NCBI GenBank assembly: GCA_964036315.1
Contig: OZ038485.1
Coordinates: forward strand, 95,315,111 to 95,379,110
From: Acanthosepion esculentum
Lineage: Eukaryota; Mollusca; Cephalopoda; Sepiida; Sepiidae
Reading direction: 5' to 3'
DNA: 64,000 nucleotides
A model generated the notes under the pieces. The model searched no databases, had not been told where the DNA came from, and saw nothing but the letters and a program-made list of their open reading frames with translations. A program made the translations under genes and the position numbers. Positions 52,311 through 63,044 of this stretch are shown here, in pieces; positions within the stretch are counted from its first letter, which is position 1, and every line of letters starts with the position of its first letter.

Positions 52311-53225
52311 CCGTGTTTCTCAACCTTTTTAATTAGCGGCACACCTAGGAGCAAATGAAAATATCAGGGCACACTTACCAAAATTTTAAAAGGGTATACA
52401 TTTAAATGTTTTGAAATAAACCATGTATTTAAAAAGATTTGAATTAAACAAAGAATGCTTAATACAATTATATTAAAAAAACTGTTAATATTTATTTATT
52501 CAAATAAAGAAAAATTAAAACAAGTTATATTTAAAAAATTAAAATACTTTTAAAAAATGAATATTAGAACTGTTGTAACCTAGGGAAGGTTACTGATTAG
52601 AATAATCACACGAAGGTTGGTAATGAACAATAATACTTAGGGCAAGAACAACACATATAAGATTCGCCAGCAGTGCGTAGAAATAGTCAACGGCTAGAAG
52701 TGAGTCAAGTGAATTCCACAATGAATCTCCGACTGCAGGATATCTACCAACCGACCCACGCGGTCAGATGTGGCACAAGGCCGAATTTAATGTGGGGTAT
52801 CCGAGCCTGTAAGCTCGGCCAAAAATTCCCAGTAGACCTCGTATAAAACGTTGTCGGGTAACTGTTCCCGAGACGAGACTCTGCCCGTCACATAGCCTCG
52901 TCTGCGGATACCCCGGCAAGGAGTTTGACCAGCACAGACTAACTGCAGACTTACATACAGTATTTACTACTGTATTTATGTGAATGGGGACGTACCATTA
53001 TCGTCCGTAGGTATGCTACAGCAGAAACAAAGTATTTAAAATAACATAATCGAAGAATAGTGAAAAGAAAAAAGTTTAATACTTATTCTTTTATTGAAAT
53101 ACTAATTCTCTACCATTACTACTTCCACACACATATATATGTATGTTGTGAGGATATTTCGCAGCACACTTAAGAGGCTCGCGCGGCACACTAATGTGCC
53201 GCGGCACGGCGGTTAAGAATCACTG
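52311..53225. mobile_element. hAT-type element with an internal LTR-like insertion
   Basis: Left end CCGTGTTTCTCAACCTTTTT-AATTAGCGGCACACC, right end (reverse complement) CAGTGATTCTTAACCGCCGT. The flanking 8-mers CTCTAATG and ATCTAATC agree at six of eight bases. Both ends contain GCGGCACAC subterminal motifs. No transposase. Confidence 0.7.
52573..53030 (+). mobile_element. Structured 455-bp repeat, possible solo LTR, copy 1
   Basis: Bounded by TGTTG and CAGCA. Contains GATGTGGCACAAGGCCGAAT, GAGCCTGTAAGCTCGG (hairpin), CCCAGTAGACCTCGTATAAA and TTTGACCAGCAC. Copy 2 (53706-54165) is in the opposite orientation with the same order and compensated hairpins. Interpretation as LTR is tentative; a SINE-like identity is possible because GATGTGGCACAAGGCC also occurs in the S1 SINE. 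Confidence 0.4.
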
Positions 53226-53439
53226 ATCTAATCCATAACAAGGAGGTTAAGTGTGATCTATAAATGTAGTTAAAAACTCTACTTTTTGGTTGGTATCGAA
53301 GTATAATAGTCGTGAAACCTTTGTTCAAAACATAGTGAATACTTCCTAACGTTGACTTCAAAACCATTCACAGTTCCGTATAAAAAAAAATAACGCTAGC
53401 AATATCTCTGTAAAACACCGTTATGAATTTATTAGCATT

Positions 53440-53640
53440 AATGTCATTGACCTCGTCATTTGGCGGTGGTTTTGATCTTCACGACCATCGCCTGTCGATA
53501 TCAGCAAGCTGAGAGGTAACCAGATTCTACGGGGATTTCAACCAGTGCTCGTTGTGATTCCGCGGAGATTTCAGGTGTAAAATCCTTGCAGCCGTGGTAA
53601 ATTCTTTGTCAACTGAAAACCACTTTTACAGCACAAACAA
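53440..53640. repeat. Dispersed repeat, inverted copy of 24800-25020
   Basis: GATCTTCACGACCATCGCCT, GATATCAGCAAGCTGA and GATTCCGCGGAGATTTCA are reverse complements of blocks there. Confidence 0.5.
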
Positions 53641-53705
53641 CAAACTTTGTTGATAACTATTTTGAGAACCTGACATACCTACAAATGGACTCTTCCACAC
53701 TTATA

Positions 53706-54165
53706 TAATGTGGCTACCAATTTCTAGTAAGCAGAGGAACTCACCAGGTGTAACTCCTGTCAAACTCTCTGCTTTTGGCAGAGAGGAACTCGGACGAGTC
53801 TTTGCCACAGGGCAAAGTTTCGTCCGGGGAGGTAGACAGTCCCGGCAACACGTTTATACGGGTTCTAATGGGCATATTTTTGACCGAGCCTACGGGCTCG
53901 GAGAACCCACCTTAAAACGGCATTGTGCCACATACGATCCATGGGGGGGGGGGTAAATATCAAGGAAGTCACCAGGTGTCAGTCACCAAGAGTGTATCAC
54001 CGAGTGAGTGTATGAATGAGTGAGTCAAGACACCAGTGAGATAAGTACTCTCCAGTCCACATTACTTTGCACTACGTTTCCGTGAATAATATACAGTTTA
54101 ACTTTATATGCGAGCCTGTGTTATTTTTCTATGGTTTCAACACCATGACAATAACTAACAACGGG
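53706..54165 (-). mobile_element. Structured 455-bp repeat, possible solo LTR, copy 2
   Basis: Minus strand TGTTAGTTATTGTCATGG to GGTAGCCACA. Inside are hairpin-forming CTCTGCTTTTGGCAGAG, TTTGCCACAGGGCAAAG and GAGCCTACGGGCTCGG (as written on +). A (G)10 run lies at 53943. An 82-codon frame across it is a by-product. Confidence 0.4.
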
Positions 54166-54334
54166 TCAATGAAAACAAATTAAAATTTTTTAAAGTATAT
54201 CATGAATAAAGAATAATAATCGTCCTATGTAGCCTGGTTGACGATCTTTCGGCAGGAAAATTATTCTAGCAGTAAATTGTAAATAATTTAAGAGACTTGG
54301 CCCTTGAACTATATTATCGTAAATCTATTGCTAT

Positions 54335-54990
54335 TGTATGTTTAGTGGCAGATCAACTCCTTATGGATCATTTAATGCTGAAATTTAATTTTCTTGGGAG
54401 CATGTCTAATTTCTTTTACAAAAATATATTGCTAGTATTTTTACTATGAAAATGTATTGCTAGTATTATTACTGTGAAAATGTATTGCTAGTATTTTTAC
54501 TATGAAAATGTATTGCTAGTATTATTACTGTGAAAATGTATTGCTAGTATTTTTACTATGAAAATGTATTGCTAGTATTATTACTGTGAAAATGTATTGC
54601 TAGTATTTTTACTATGAAAATGTATTGCTAGTATTATTACTGTGAAAATGTATTGCTAGTATTATTACTGTGAAAATGTATTGCTAGTATTATTACTGTG
54701 AAAATGTATTGCTAGTATTTTTACTGTGAAAATGTATTGCTAGTATTTTTACTATGAAAATGTATTGCTAGTATTTTTACTATGAAAATGCATTTTTATA
54801 CTTTCATAGTGTTTTGACCCAAGTTTGTGCGGTTAAGTATTTCTCAATAGTTTGGAACCTAACAGGAGCTACCTACCCAGGTCTGAGTGGACCTGGGAAC
54901 AACAGCAATTAAGAGGTGGTTCCACGCTCTTCAAAACCTCCTGATCAGAGGCCTTGTTACCGGGTGTAGTTTATCGTCATAACCAGGGCG
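54335..54990 (-). mobile_element. Dispersed repeat with internal minisatellite, copy D
   Basis: Reverse orientation: head at 54990-54800 (CCGGGTGTAGTTTATCGTCA, CTTCAAAACCTCCTGATCAG, AATTAAGAGGTGGTTCCACG), minisatellite 54420-54795 (about 14 units of CTAGTATTTTTACTATGAAA-ATGTATTG), tail ATGTTTAGTGGCAGATCAAC, CATTTAATGCTGAAA. Confidence 0.8.
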
Positions 54991-56280
54991 CTCTCGAAAA
55001 TCTGGGCTTGTGTCTGTCAATTGCAGAAGCAGTTGCAGCGAGAGTGGTGGGGTATAACGGAGCTCAGCTATATTGTGTCTCCTTCCTATCTGGTTCCGGT
55101 CTGTTTCTGGCTTTCGTTCGTCTAGTTTATTTAAGGAAGTTTGTGCGCCTCTCGCTTTGATTTATTGCATTTTTTGTCGGCTAACAATGCTGCCAGACTA
55201 AACCACTGGGTAGAATTTTGGTAACTATGAACATTTGGAGACTAATAGTACTTTCTATAAACATAGCAAAAATTCTTCTTTGGAATTTGCAAAATTTTAC
55301 AAGACTATAAATCTTTGTCATATTGCGCCGGAGGCAACTGAGTAGGTTAGGGAAGATCTAGTCTTACTAAATCTTAATGAATTCTACTTTATTTATTGCA
55401 GGTTCGAATCTTCCTAGGGTCTTCTCGAAATTCATTTTATGGCTACTAATTATCATTTTTAGTCCGTTCTTTCTTTCCATATTCTCTTCGACAATTAAGT
55501 TTCCTCGAGTTTCTTTCTGTTTAATCTTAAACATTTCTTTCTTCAAACCGTCATATATGATTCTCACACAATAAAACGATAAACCATAGTATAGGAAATG
55601 ATGCAATTTCCCGCCATGGTAAGTTCGAGAAAAATCGGAGCAACTTTGGCGCAATTCTTAATATATCAAAACCGCCAATTTTCTAAAAAAAAACAAAACA
55701 TTCGGCCACATTTTTTTACCAATCGGGTGTACAAAAAATATGCGGTGGCTTCGTAAGAAATTTGTAGAGCTAACGCGCGTATGTGTGATCCCATCAGAAC
55801 ATTTAAATAATGAGAATATTTTCAAAACGCTTCAGAACAGTTTACTTGTCCGGTAAGATGAAATACAACTGTCTCTCACCGCAAGCCTGCTCCTTTGGCC
55901 GTTGAATGAACAGTATCAAATTACAATTCTCAACTTGGCGATAATGCTTTTAATGCCACGCGGCTGCTGATATTTCTCTATAACTCCCAGAGACTTTAAA
56001 GAAAAACAAAACACGAATGATTAATTTATGTTCTCAGATATTTCCACATTTCTTGTGTTGTAAAAATAAAATAAAATAAAATCTTCTCTATTTTGTAACA
56101 CTCATGTTAATCGTTTTCAATTAACATTAATTCCCCTACAATAATCATCATCTGTTATATCCAATCATCCAGCCAAACCTCGATCTGGAGTTACTCCCCC
56201 CCCCTCTACCCTTATCATAGCTCGGCAAACGTCACAGAAATTATTTTTAGTACAATTATAAAAAAAATAATAATTCGATC
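54991..56280. other. Intron sequence, no recognised elements
   Basis: Two antisense/sense open frames near 55370-55650 have no family features. Contains a C10 run at 56196. Confidence 0.4.
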
Positions 56281-56282
56281 TC

Positions 56283-56530
56283 TTACGATTAACTTCGGTT
56301 CTCGCACGATCACCGATATTAAGCAACGTCGAACCTTGTCAGTATCTAGATGGGTGACTGCTTGTGAATACCAAGTGCAGTAAGCTTGGATGTGCGGGTG
56401 GTGTAATGGATAACGGCTCGAAATTGGAAATAAGGAGAACCGAATTCCAGTTCCAGTCGGGTCTGTTATATTCGCTTATGTGCCCTGGGGAACGGTATAA
56501 ACCCACCTCTTCCTCTCCAGCTATGGGTTG
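56283..56530 (+). mobile_element. Composite 5S rRNA-tRNA SINE, copy 2
   Basis: 5S-like TCTCGCACGATCACCGATAT, TAAGCAACGTCGAACC, TAGATGGGTGACTGCTTG and AATACCAAGTGCAGTA, followed by tRNA-like GGATGTGCGGGTGGTGTAAT (A box) and AATTCCAGTTCCAGTCGGGT (B-box region). It keeps the A, intermediate and C elements of the 5S internal promoter. Confidence 0.7.
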
Positions 56531-56689
56531 ATTGGTAGTATTCATATTAATCTCTCCAAAAAGAATTATTACAATCTAAAATACTTATTCGCTTTCAGTA
56601 ACCTGGTTGATAGATCAAATAACCTTGGCTGATAGGCCGTTGACAAAACAACTAAAACAAAATGTCTCATATCGAACAATCTCCAATCC

Positions 56690-56935
56690 CCATGTATTCC
56701 ATTTATAAGGAGGAAGTTCCACTGAGATAGCTTCTTTTTAAGAACCCCTACTTTATGAAACAGACTCCCGGAAGGCTATTCCTCGATCATTTAAACCTCT
56801 TCAAGTCTATCCTACATATTCTCATCATCTGCACTTCGCCCTCTTACGTCCATATATCACCTTTCAGTAACCCTCTACATTGAGTTGCTCTTGGACATAG
56901 TATTGGGTGAATATTTAATAAAAAAAAATATCATA
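56690..56935 (+). mobile_element. Possible LINE 3' end
   Basis: ATGAAACAGACTCCCGGAAG and ATTTAAACCTCTTCAAGTCT resemble the 'RLWNSLP...DLFKRRVNRHL' end of CR1-like LINEs after frameshifts, followed by TATTGGGTGAATATTTAATA and an A-run. Weak. Confidence 0.35.
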
Positions 56936-56939
56936 TAGC

Positions 56940-58620
56940 ATTCTATATAAGCTTGCAATAATTAAAAATGACAACAAAAACTGTTTTTACGAGAATTAAC
57001 GAAATCGGTACACAATGTGTTTTTTATATTAAAAGAAATTAGTAAAATTCTTAAATTTTTACATGATTTATTTATTTAGATACGATCTAAAGTTACTTCA
57101 AAATAGTGAATATTCCTTTTAAAACTTTTTTCGCTTAATCTAAATTTGCTAACAATTACGAGATGTGACGAAAAAAGCCCACGGAAATTACCGAAGTGAA
57201 ATCACTATTGACATTTTAACTAGCTTACACAGACGATTCATTCTTTTTTTTTTTTTTCAATTTTGGATAATTTATAAGTAGAATTCATCAATAAAATTAC
57301 TATCCATTTATCTACGAGCAAAAATAATCTGACAAGTAAAAATAATTTACGACAAATTGTGTCGTTTTATTTGTCGGGTTTAAAATAACAGAAAATTCTA
57401 TTTCTTCGACGTCATCATATCAGTTCAATGCATTGTTATTAAAAATGATTTACTGTTTTCCTCAGTTCCCTTCGTACTTTCTTATTTTTCCTTTTTAGTG
57501 CAGTTGAAATTGTAATTCCCTAAACATGAAATGTTACAGGCAATTTCTTACTAAAATGGTATTCGAATAAGTTACGGCAAGACGCAAACGAGAATACCGA
57601 TTTTTTTTATATTTAAGAGAAATTTTCAGAAAAAAAATTATTAGATTTCTCTATGTACAGCTACGAAAAAAAGTTTGCAAATTTAATTTGTAACATTAAA
57701 TTGTAAATAATCCTTTGAGCTCAAATGTTTCAGGAATTATTCTTAATTGAACACAACCAGTCAGAATAACCTGGCAGCCATATTGATGACGTCATAGCTG
57801 GTTGGGGGAAAAATTTGAATCATATTTTTTCTGATCAAGTTCAATATGTTGAATAAAATGGTGCATAGTTTATGCCTGTGGCAAAAGGTGCAAGCGGGAG
57901 TTAATTTCAAGCCAAATTCGATTGCACTATTTTTTTTTATCTTGTTCTCGTTGAGAAATTGAAAAAGAGGAAATAATTTCTGAGCAGTTTCGAAAGAGCA
58001 GACTAAACGTACACAAGAAGATGGCTGGATGATCTACCAGTTAAAATGCAGTGGCCAAGGGTCCATGCATGCAACGCATGCCTTGTATGCCTTAGACTTA
58101 TTTACAGAATAACCCATTTTTTGTGTAATAAAAAAATAATTATTGATAAATCTTATCTTCATTGCACCCGTGATACTTTCTAATAATTCCCATTCCTTCA
58201 ATTCTTACAATAAACTGTGAACAAGCGATATTAATAGAGTAGTTATAAGCAGAGACAACCCCTGCTTCCGTTTACCCCTTCCAAGTCAGTTCTATGAACA
58301 TGCACAGAGAACATGGAAGAACTGAGTAAAAGAAGGTTTAAGAGGTTAAAGTTGTGTAAGCGAGAAAAAAAAGTTAGAAAAGGCAAAAGAGTTAACCGCT
58401 TCTTCCATTCTTCGAGCGTGATGCTGATTCTTTCTACAGCAAAGAGATCAATGAATTTGCCAAAAAGAAACGGAGAATTGAATTTATAAATAAACGAGTT
58501 TTAAATATATCATTTTCATTTTATTATTTTCTCAGATTTTTCGCGTAAAGATTAACGGTCATCATGGAGGAATGCCTTGGTTTCAAAATAACCGTTCACC
58601 ACTGCTGAACTGTTGCACTG
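56940..58620. other. Intron sequence near the gene 3' end
   Basis: AT-rich with no recognised repeat. Contains the alternative splice acceptor at 58537 (see the terminal exon entry). Confidence 0.4.
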
Positions 58621-58624
58621 ATAG

Positions 58625-59165
58625 CAACAAAGATGAAAAAATATAATAATGGAATGACACTGAACATATAATAAGGGAATACTAGAATGACACTGAACAT
58701 ATATTAATGGAATGACACTGAACATATATTAATGGAATAGTAGAATGACACTGAACATATATTAATGGAATAATGGAATGACACTGAAAATATAATAATG
58801 GAATAGTGGAATGACACTGAAAATATAATAATGGAATAGTGGAATGACACTGAAAATATAATAATGGAATAGTGGGGCACCTCGAGGTGTTGTAACGGTT
58901 ATCAAGCTTGTCTCGGTAGAATAATTACGACTGAGTAGTGAGTTCGATCTTCACTGGGTGCCCCATGATTTCGGCCTTGTGCCACATCTAATCTACGCTT
59001 GGAAAATCGCTATAATAATGGAATTACACTGAAATATAATAATGGAAAAATTGAATGACACTGAACATATAATAATAGTGTAATCGGATGGTACTAAACA
59101 TATAATAACGGAATAATGGAATGACACTGAATTTATCATAATAGAATAATGGAATGACACAGTTT
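58625..59165. repeat. About 30-bp minisatellite interrupted by a SINE
   Basis: Units ATAATGGAATRGTGGAATGA plus CACTGAAMATAT. Interrupted at 58873-59016. It ends 35 bp before the terminal-exon acceptor. Confidence 0.9.
58873..59016 (+). mobile_element. tRNA-derived SINE, family S1, inserted in a minisatellite
   Basis: GTGTTGTAACGGTTATCAAG (A box), TAGTGAGTTCGATCTTCACT (B box), GGGTGCCCCATGATTTCGGC, CTTGTGCCACATCTAATCTA and CGCTTGGAAAATCGCTATA. The minisatellite continues on both sides, so this is a clean insertion. Confidence 0.75.
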
Positions 59166-59199
59166 TCTTCATTAATTTTTTTTTCTCTCTTTCATTTAG

Positions 59200-59213
59200 A
59201 TTATCGAGAATAA
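59200..59213 (+). CDS. Candidate terminal exon, last four codons and stop
   Basis: A strong acceptor (TTTTTTTTCTCTCTTTCATTTAG, the pyrimidine tract is 59177-59197) is followed in the required phase by a D-Y-R-E-stop reading, so the protein would end NPETP-DYRE. The following several hundred bases would be 3' UTR, with a possible AATAAA at 59842. A competing acceptor at 58537 gives D-F-S-R-K-D-stop, or a 9-nt microexon (58538-58546, donor GTAAAG) that keeps phase and would add three residues before this exon. Either end is compatible with the gene model; only RNA evidence can choose. Confidence 0.45.
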
Positions 59214-59678
59214 AAGGAAGAGGGAAGAAAATGGAGTCAGAAAGTAACTTTCAACAACAATTTGAAAATACTAAAAGATGAAACAAACAAACAAACTTAC
59301 CATTGATAAGTTTGAAAAGAGTTTTCACCACTCCGGGAGCTGGTCGGCCAATTCAACGCTTTCTTTCGACTGAGAACCATCCAAACTGGTTGATGCATTA
59401 ACCACCATTTTCTTTGCAAAAAACAAAACAAAAAAAAAACACTTCTCCTTTCTAACTGATTGAAGGCTGTAGAATGGATCAGCCGAAATAATGTGGTAAC
59501 AAAAGAAGGAAATTGCTACAACAGTCTAAAAGTTCTTGGGATCTTACGTAAATAGAAAAAACACAAATATGCAAATGTCCATAAACCTGTTTCGCTTCGT
59601 ATATACAGGTTTTTGTTTAATACAAAATGATATATGCAATTTTACATATAAATACATATTTATATATTACATACTCTC

Positions 59679-59679
<1 letters not shown>

Positions 59680-59728
<49 letters not shown>

Positions 59729-60384
59729 TAATATTTTGTAACACAGAATTTATATATGGCTTTGAAAATGACGGAACACATTGATTTAAAGGGACTTTTT
59801 TCGTCCAACACTTCTCCAGAAAGATTTGTTGGAATGACAATAATAAAACGACGAAACTGAAAAAGGTAAACACTGAAAAAAATACTTACAATTCGGTTTA
59901 AATAAGCCGCTGGTGAGTATAAAACAGAAAGAATTACTCACGACCCGCCGATGAGAGAGGGAAAACGAAGAAAGTTATCTTTCTGCCTAGACAAAGTCAG
60001 TCGATGAAGCTTGATGTAAACAGCCTCAAAAAACCGTAATTGTTTAACCGACTTTTTTAAAAACTTTTTGCAGCACCCTAATCGTTTCGTCAACATATTC
60101 GGAAGTTCAACTCGGTTTATTAATTAAATGAAGCCCAATCTCTGAGTCAAGCGATTACTGTTACTAGTTACACCCTGTTTTATATAGGCAGGCAATTTCT
60201 TATTTACACCGATTTGGTGTGTTTCTTTTAAATAAATTTATTTTAGTCGTGGCTCCTTAATTACTAAAGTGTTCATCTTTTTCAGCTTCGCCATTATGCC
60301 TATTGTCATTCCAACGAATCTTTCTGAAGAAGTGTTGAACGAAAAAGATCCATTTCAAAGAATGCGTTACGTTGATTTCAAAGC

Positions 60385-60453
<69 letters not shown>

Positions 60454-60455
60454 TG
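59680..60455. mobile_element. Inverted-repeat element bordered by (TA)n at both ends
   Basis: Arms 59757-59876 and 60265-60388 are reverse complements (GGCTTTGAAATSAMCG, TCGTCCAACACTTCTYCAGA, AAGATTYGTTGGAATGACAA). (TA)n tracts lie outside both arms (59680-59727, 60388-60451). The outward reading of the right arm holds CTGAAGA-AGTGTTGAAC-GAAA, a short hammerhead-like order. The gene 3' UTR would run into the left arm. Confidence 0.6.
59842..59847 (+). promoter_or_regulatory. Possible polyadenylation signal
   Basis: An AATAAA hexamer about 630 nt after the proposed stop codon at 59211. It lies in one arm of an inverted-repeat element, so if used, the 3' UTR end would be transposon-derived. 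Chance occurrence is common in AT-rich DNA. Confidence 0.2.
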
Positions 60456-60851
60456 CAATCAACTGATATTTATCGATATTGCTCTTTATTACAATAAGTA
60501 TTATTTCGGTGATAACGCGTGTTTAAGTGAATATTCCTGCCTCATTTTTAAATAGTGAAATTTAAGCCTACTGGCCTAGACATAGAAAGCCTTATGAAAG
60601 AAAATGTACCTATTGACAGGGAACGAACATATATTTTCTGATCGTGGGAAACTGGCTTTTCGCCGGGTGCCCTTTGGCCTTCGACCACAGAGGCCTGGCT
60701 AAAAGGTAGTTTTCCTGGATAAGGAAATGCAGGTTCGATCTGTAAGGTAAGTTTTCTTCAATGGCTTTCTATGTACAGGCAGGTTGGCATTAATTTCACA
60801 TTTTGAAAAATATGGAACGTCTAAGTCAATGACGTGTACCCATCAAATATA

Positions 60852-60913
<62 letters not shown>

Positions 60914-61050
60914 AAATGTGTAAGTTATATTTAATGTCACATATATAAATTTATATAGAATTTATACTATGAATAATATAAGAATATATAATGTATAGAG
61001 AAATTTGTTTCTGTTTGATATAAATACACATATATTTAATACATTATAAT
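60456..61050. other. Sparse region with one tRNA-like scrap and a (TA)n tract
   Basis: GGCCTGGCTAAAAGGTAG and GCAGGTTCGATCTGTAAG at 60690-60745 could be degraded A and B boxes. (TA)n at 60853-60907. Nothing else. Confidence 0.35.
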
Positions 61051-61159
61051 TATACTTGAATAGATGTATGTATATGGACATTAACGATACTATATGATTC
61101 ACGCATATTCAAATTATATATAATATGCATATTAATATATACAAAAATACAAAATATGC

Positions 61160-61163
61160 AGTA

Positions 61164-61213
<50 letters not shown>

Positions 61214-61285
61214 ACATATTTATATGAATGCATAAATAGAAAAGCATATGGATACATTCATATATATATATGTGTGTGTGTGTGA
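61160..61285. repeat. Two (TA)n(GT)n microsatellites
   Basis: TA-GT tracts at 61167-61210 and 61260-61284. Confidence 0.9.
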
Positions 61286-61329
61286 ACATTTCAGATATAT
61301 CTAAAAATATATCTGTAAAAGGACAATAT

Positions 61330-61395
61330 GAATTAAAGACAAAGGAAAACTTAACCGACGTATTTCGTCCCCCGATGGACTTTATCAAGCCGAAT
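61330..61395 (-). ncRNA. Hammerhead-like motif of Penelope type, eroded
   Basis: Minus strand TTGATAA (61388-61382), stem II GTCC/GGAC with loop ATCGGG, GAAA (61366-61363), TACGTC. Two conserved core bases are changed (C3 to T, G8 to A). The + strand copy fragment at 43500 shows TTGATGA. Confidence 0.35.
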
Positions 61396-61399
61396 GTAA

Positions 61400-62090
61400 G
61401 AATTTTATTTTGTAACAAGTGTTTATAAACGAAAGAAAAAAAATGTTGCTAGTTTTTCAAAATGTTTAAATGGAAGAAACGCTCATAAATATTCATCAGG
61501 CAAAATGAGATGTCTCGGCAAAATATGGAGGATCTTAAGAGACGTCATTTAATGTCAAATAAACAAAAGTGATTATTTATGAACTTTTTTTTTTCAGTAT
61601 TTACTTTCTTAAGAGAAATGATCCTTTCTCAATCTGTTTGTTCCAATCATTAGTAGAAATGATTGGAAAAACACCCACCTCCCCAAACTTATCGACAGAT
61701 CATACAGGGGCATGCTGGGATTTCTTCTTATCCAATAAAAATGAACCTCTTCTCAGTTTTATCCGCCATTTCGTTGTTTTTTCTTGTCTTGAAGTTTGAA
61801 CGCGAATATCACTTGACTGTGTCCCTTTTGCTTGTTAACAACGTTATTACTTTGTGGAATTTTTGCCCTGTTACTGTAGCTTTGCCTACTTTTGTCTGCT
61901 TGGTATTATTTTGTTCTGGTCTTTTTCTTTCGTTTATTATTGGAAACTTTGTCAATTCCGTTTGTTGGGCATCTTTTTGCCAATTACAGTTAACCAGGGC
62001 CAATAACTCTAAACAATCCAACATATTTATGTAGGCCCATAAAGATTTTAAATAAAAAGAATGAACGAAAAATGGTTAACTCGTGGTTAT
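61400..62090. other. Unassigned; one hydrophobic open frame
   Basis: A 123-codon + frame (61663-62034) is hydrophobic but lacks any recognised family, start context or exon signals and is probably non-coding. Confidence 0.35.
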
Positions 62091-62091
62091 T

Positions 62092-62124
<33 letters not shown>
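62092..62124. repeat. (TAA)n microsatellite
   Basis: Ten AAT trinucleotides. Confidence 0.95.
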
Positions 62125-62367
62125 TTTCAATTTCATTTAACAATATGTCAAAAATTAATATCACGTAATTTCATTTCCTTTCCTTAATATCGAAATATTT
62201 TCGAATATTTGAGAATGGTCTCAATTCAAATTTGAACGCATAGCCTTATTTTTGTTAATATTTTTCTGTGTGTATAAATACAAGATTCCCAATAAAAATC
62301 TGGCATTTGTCTTAACAAAATTCCTCAATGTCGGTATAAAAGGTTTTCCCCTTCTCATTTAATTTGT

Positions 62368-62428
<61 letters not shown>

Positions 62429-62440
62429 CACACACACACA
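62368..62440. repeat. (TA)n(CA)n microsatellite
   Basis: It abuts the left end of the tRNA-like repeat at 62450. Confidence 0.95.
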
Positions 62441-62449
62441 ATGCAGTGC

Positions 62450-62720
62450 AATGGACAATTATTTAATATATTTTCTGTTTATATGTTATTTTTATAGATA
62501 CAATTTATTTAAGTAAATGCTCTGTTTTTAATTAAACTATTAATTACATTTACTGGCCTGAATGTTCGAGAAATTTCGTAAAATATATATGCGCTCTTCT
62601 GACAAGAATCGAACCCGTAACCCTGCGAACCGTCATTTGACCTGACGTACCGTTACCATTCAGCCACAGAGAAGCGTCTTGTTTAGCAAAGTCCGAACTA
62701 CGGTTTATAAACAAACATTC
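62450..62720 (-). mobile_element. tRNA-Ser-like element in conserved flanks, copy 2, core inverted
   Basis: Left flank as in 43015-43120 and in the same orientation; the tRNA-like core (62590-62677) is on the minus strand: CTTCTCTGTGGCTGAATGG, CGGTTCGCAGGGTTACGGG, TTCGATTCTTGTCAGAAG. Outer bases next to the core also follow the core orientation, so a segment larger than the tRNA has been flipped. Confidence 0.6.
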
Positions 62721-62868
62721 CGATGATTTTTACCGATCGATCATTTCTGCTCACGAAACATATTTTAACGTAAAGAATGGATTAAGTTTGAAGGTGTGTG
62801 TTTATGTGTATTAAAAACTTCTTTACATGTATTTAAAAGTAGTCTTATATACATAAGAAAAAGAATAT

Positions 62869-62871
<3 letters not shown>

Positions 62872-62919
<48 letters not shown>

Positions 62920-63044
62920 CATAGAGGTGAATATGAAAGTATAGTGAAATAAGAATATTCTTATGTGCGTGTGTATATGGGAATGTGGGCGTGAATATTA
63001 GTACTATCATGTTAATTCATAGAAGCATTGTTAAAATCTGTTCA

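Noticed and set aside
56283..56400. A 5S rRNA gene
   Set aside because: Only the central and 3' part of 5S is present, it is diverged, and it continues into a tRNA-like SINE body.
57781..57800. TGACGTCA palindrome as a CRE-type enhancer
   Set aside because: A single eight-base match in a 64-kb window is not evidence of regulation.
61663..62034. 123-codon hydrophobic ORF that might be a membrane protein
   Set aside because: Composition follows T-rich DNA, the antisense frame is equally open, and no splice or start context or family pattern was found.
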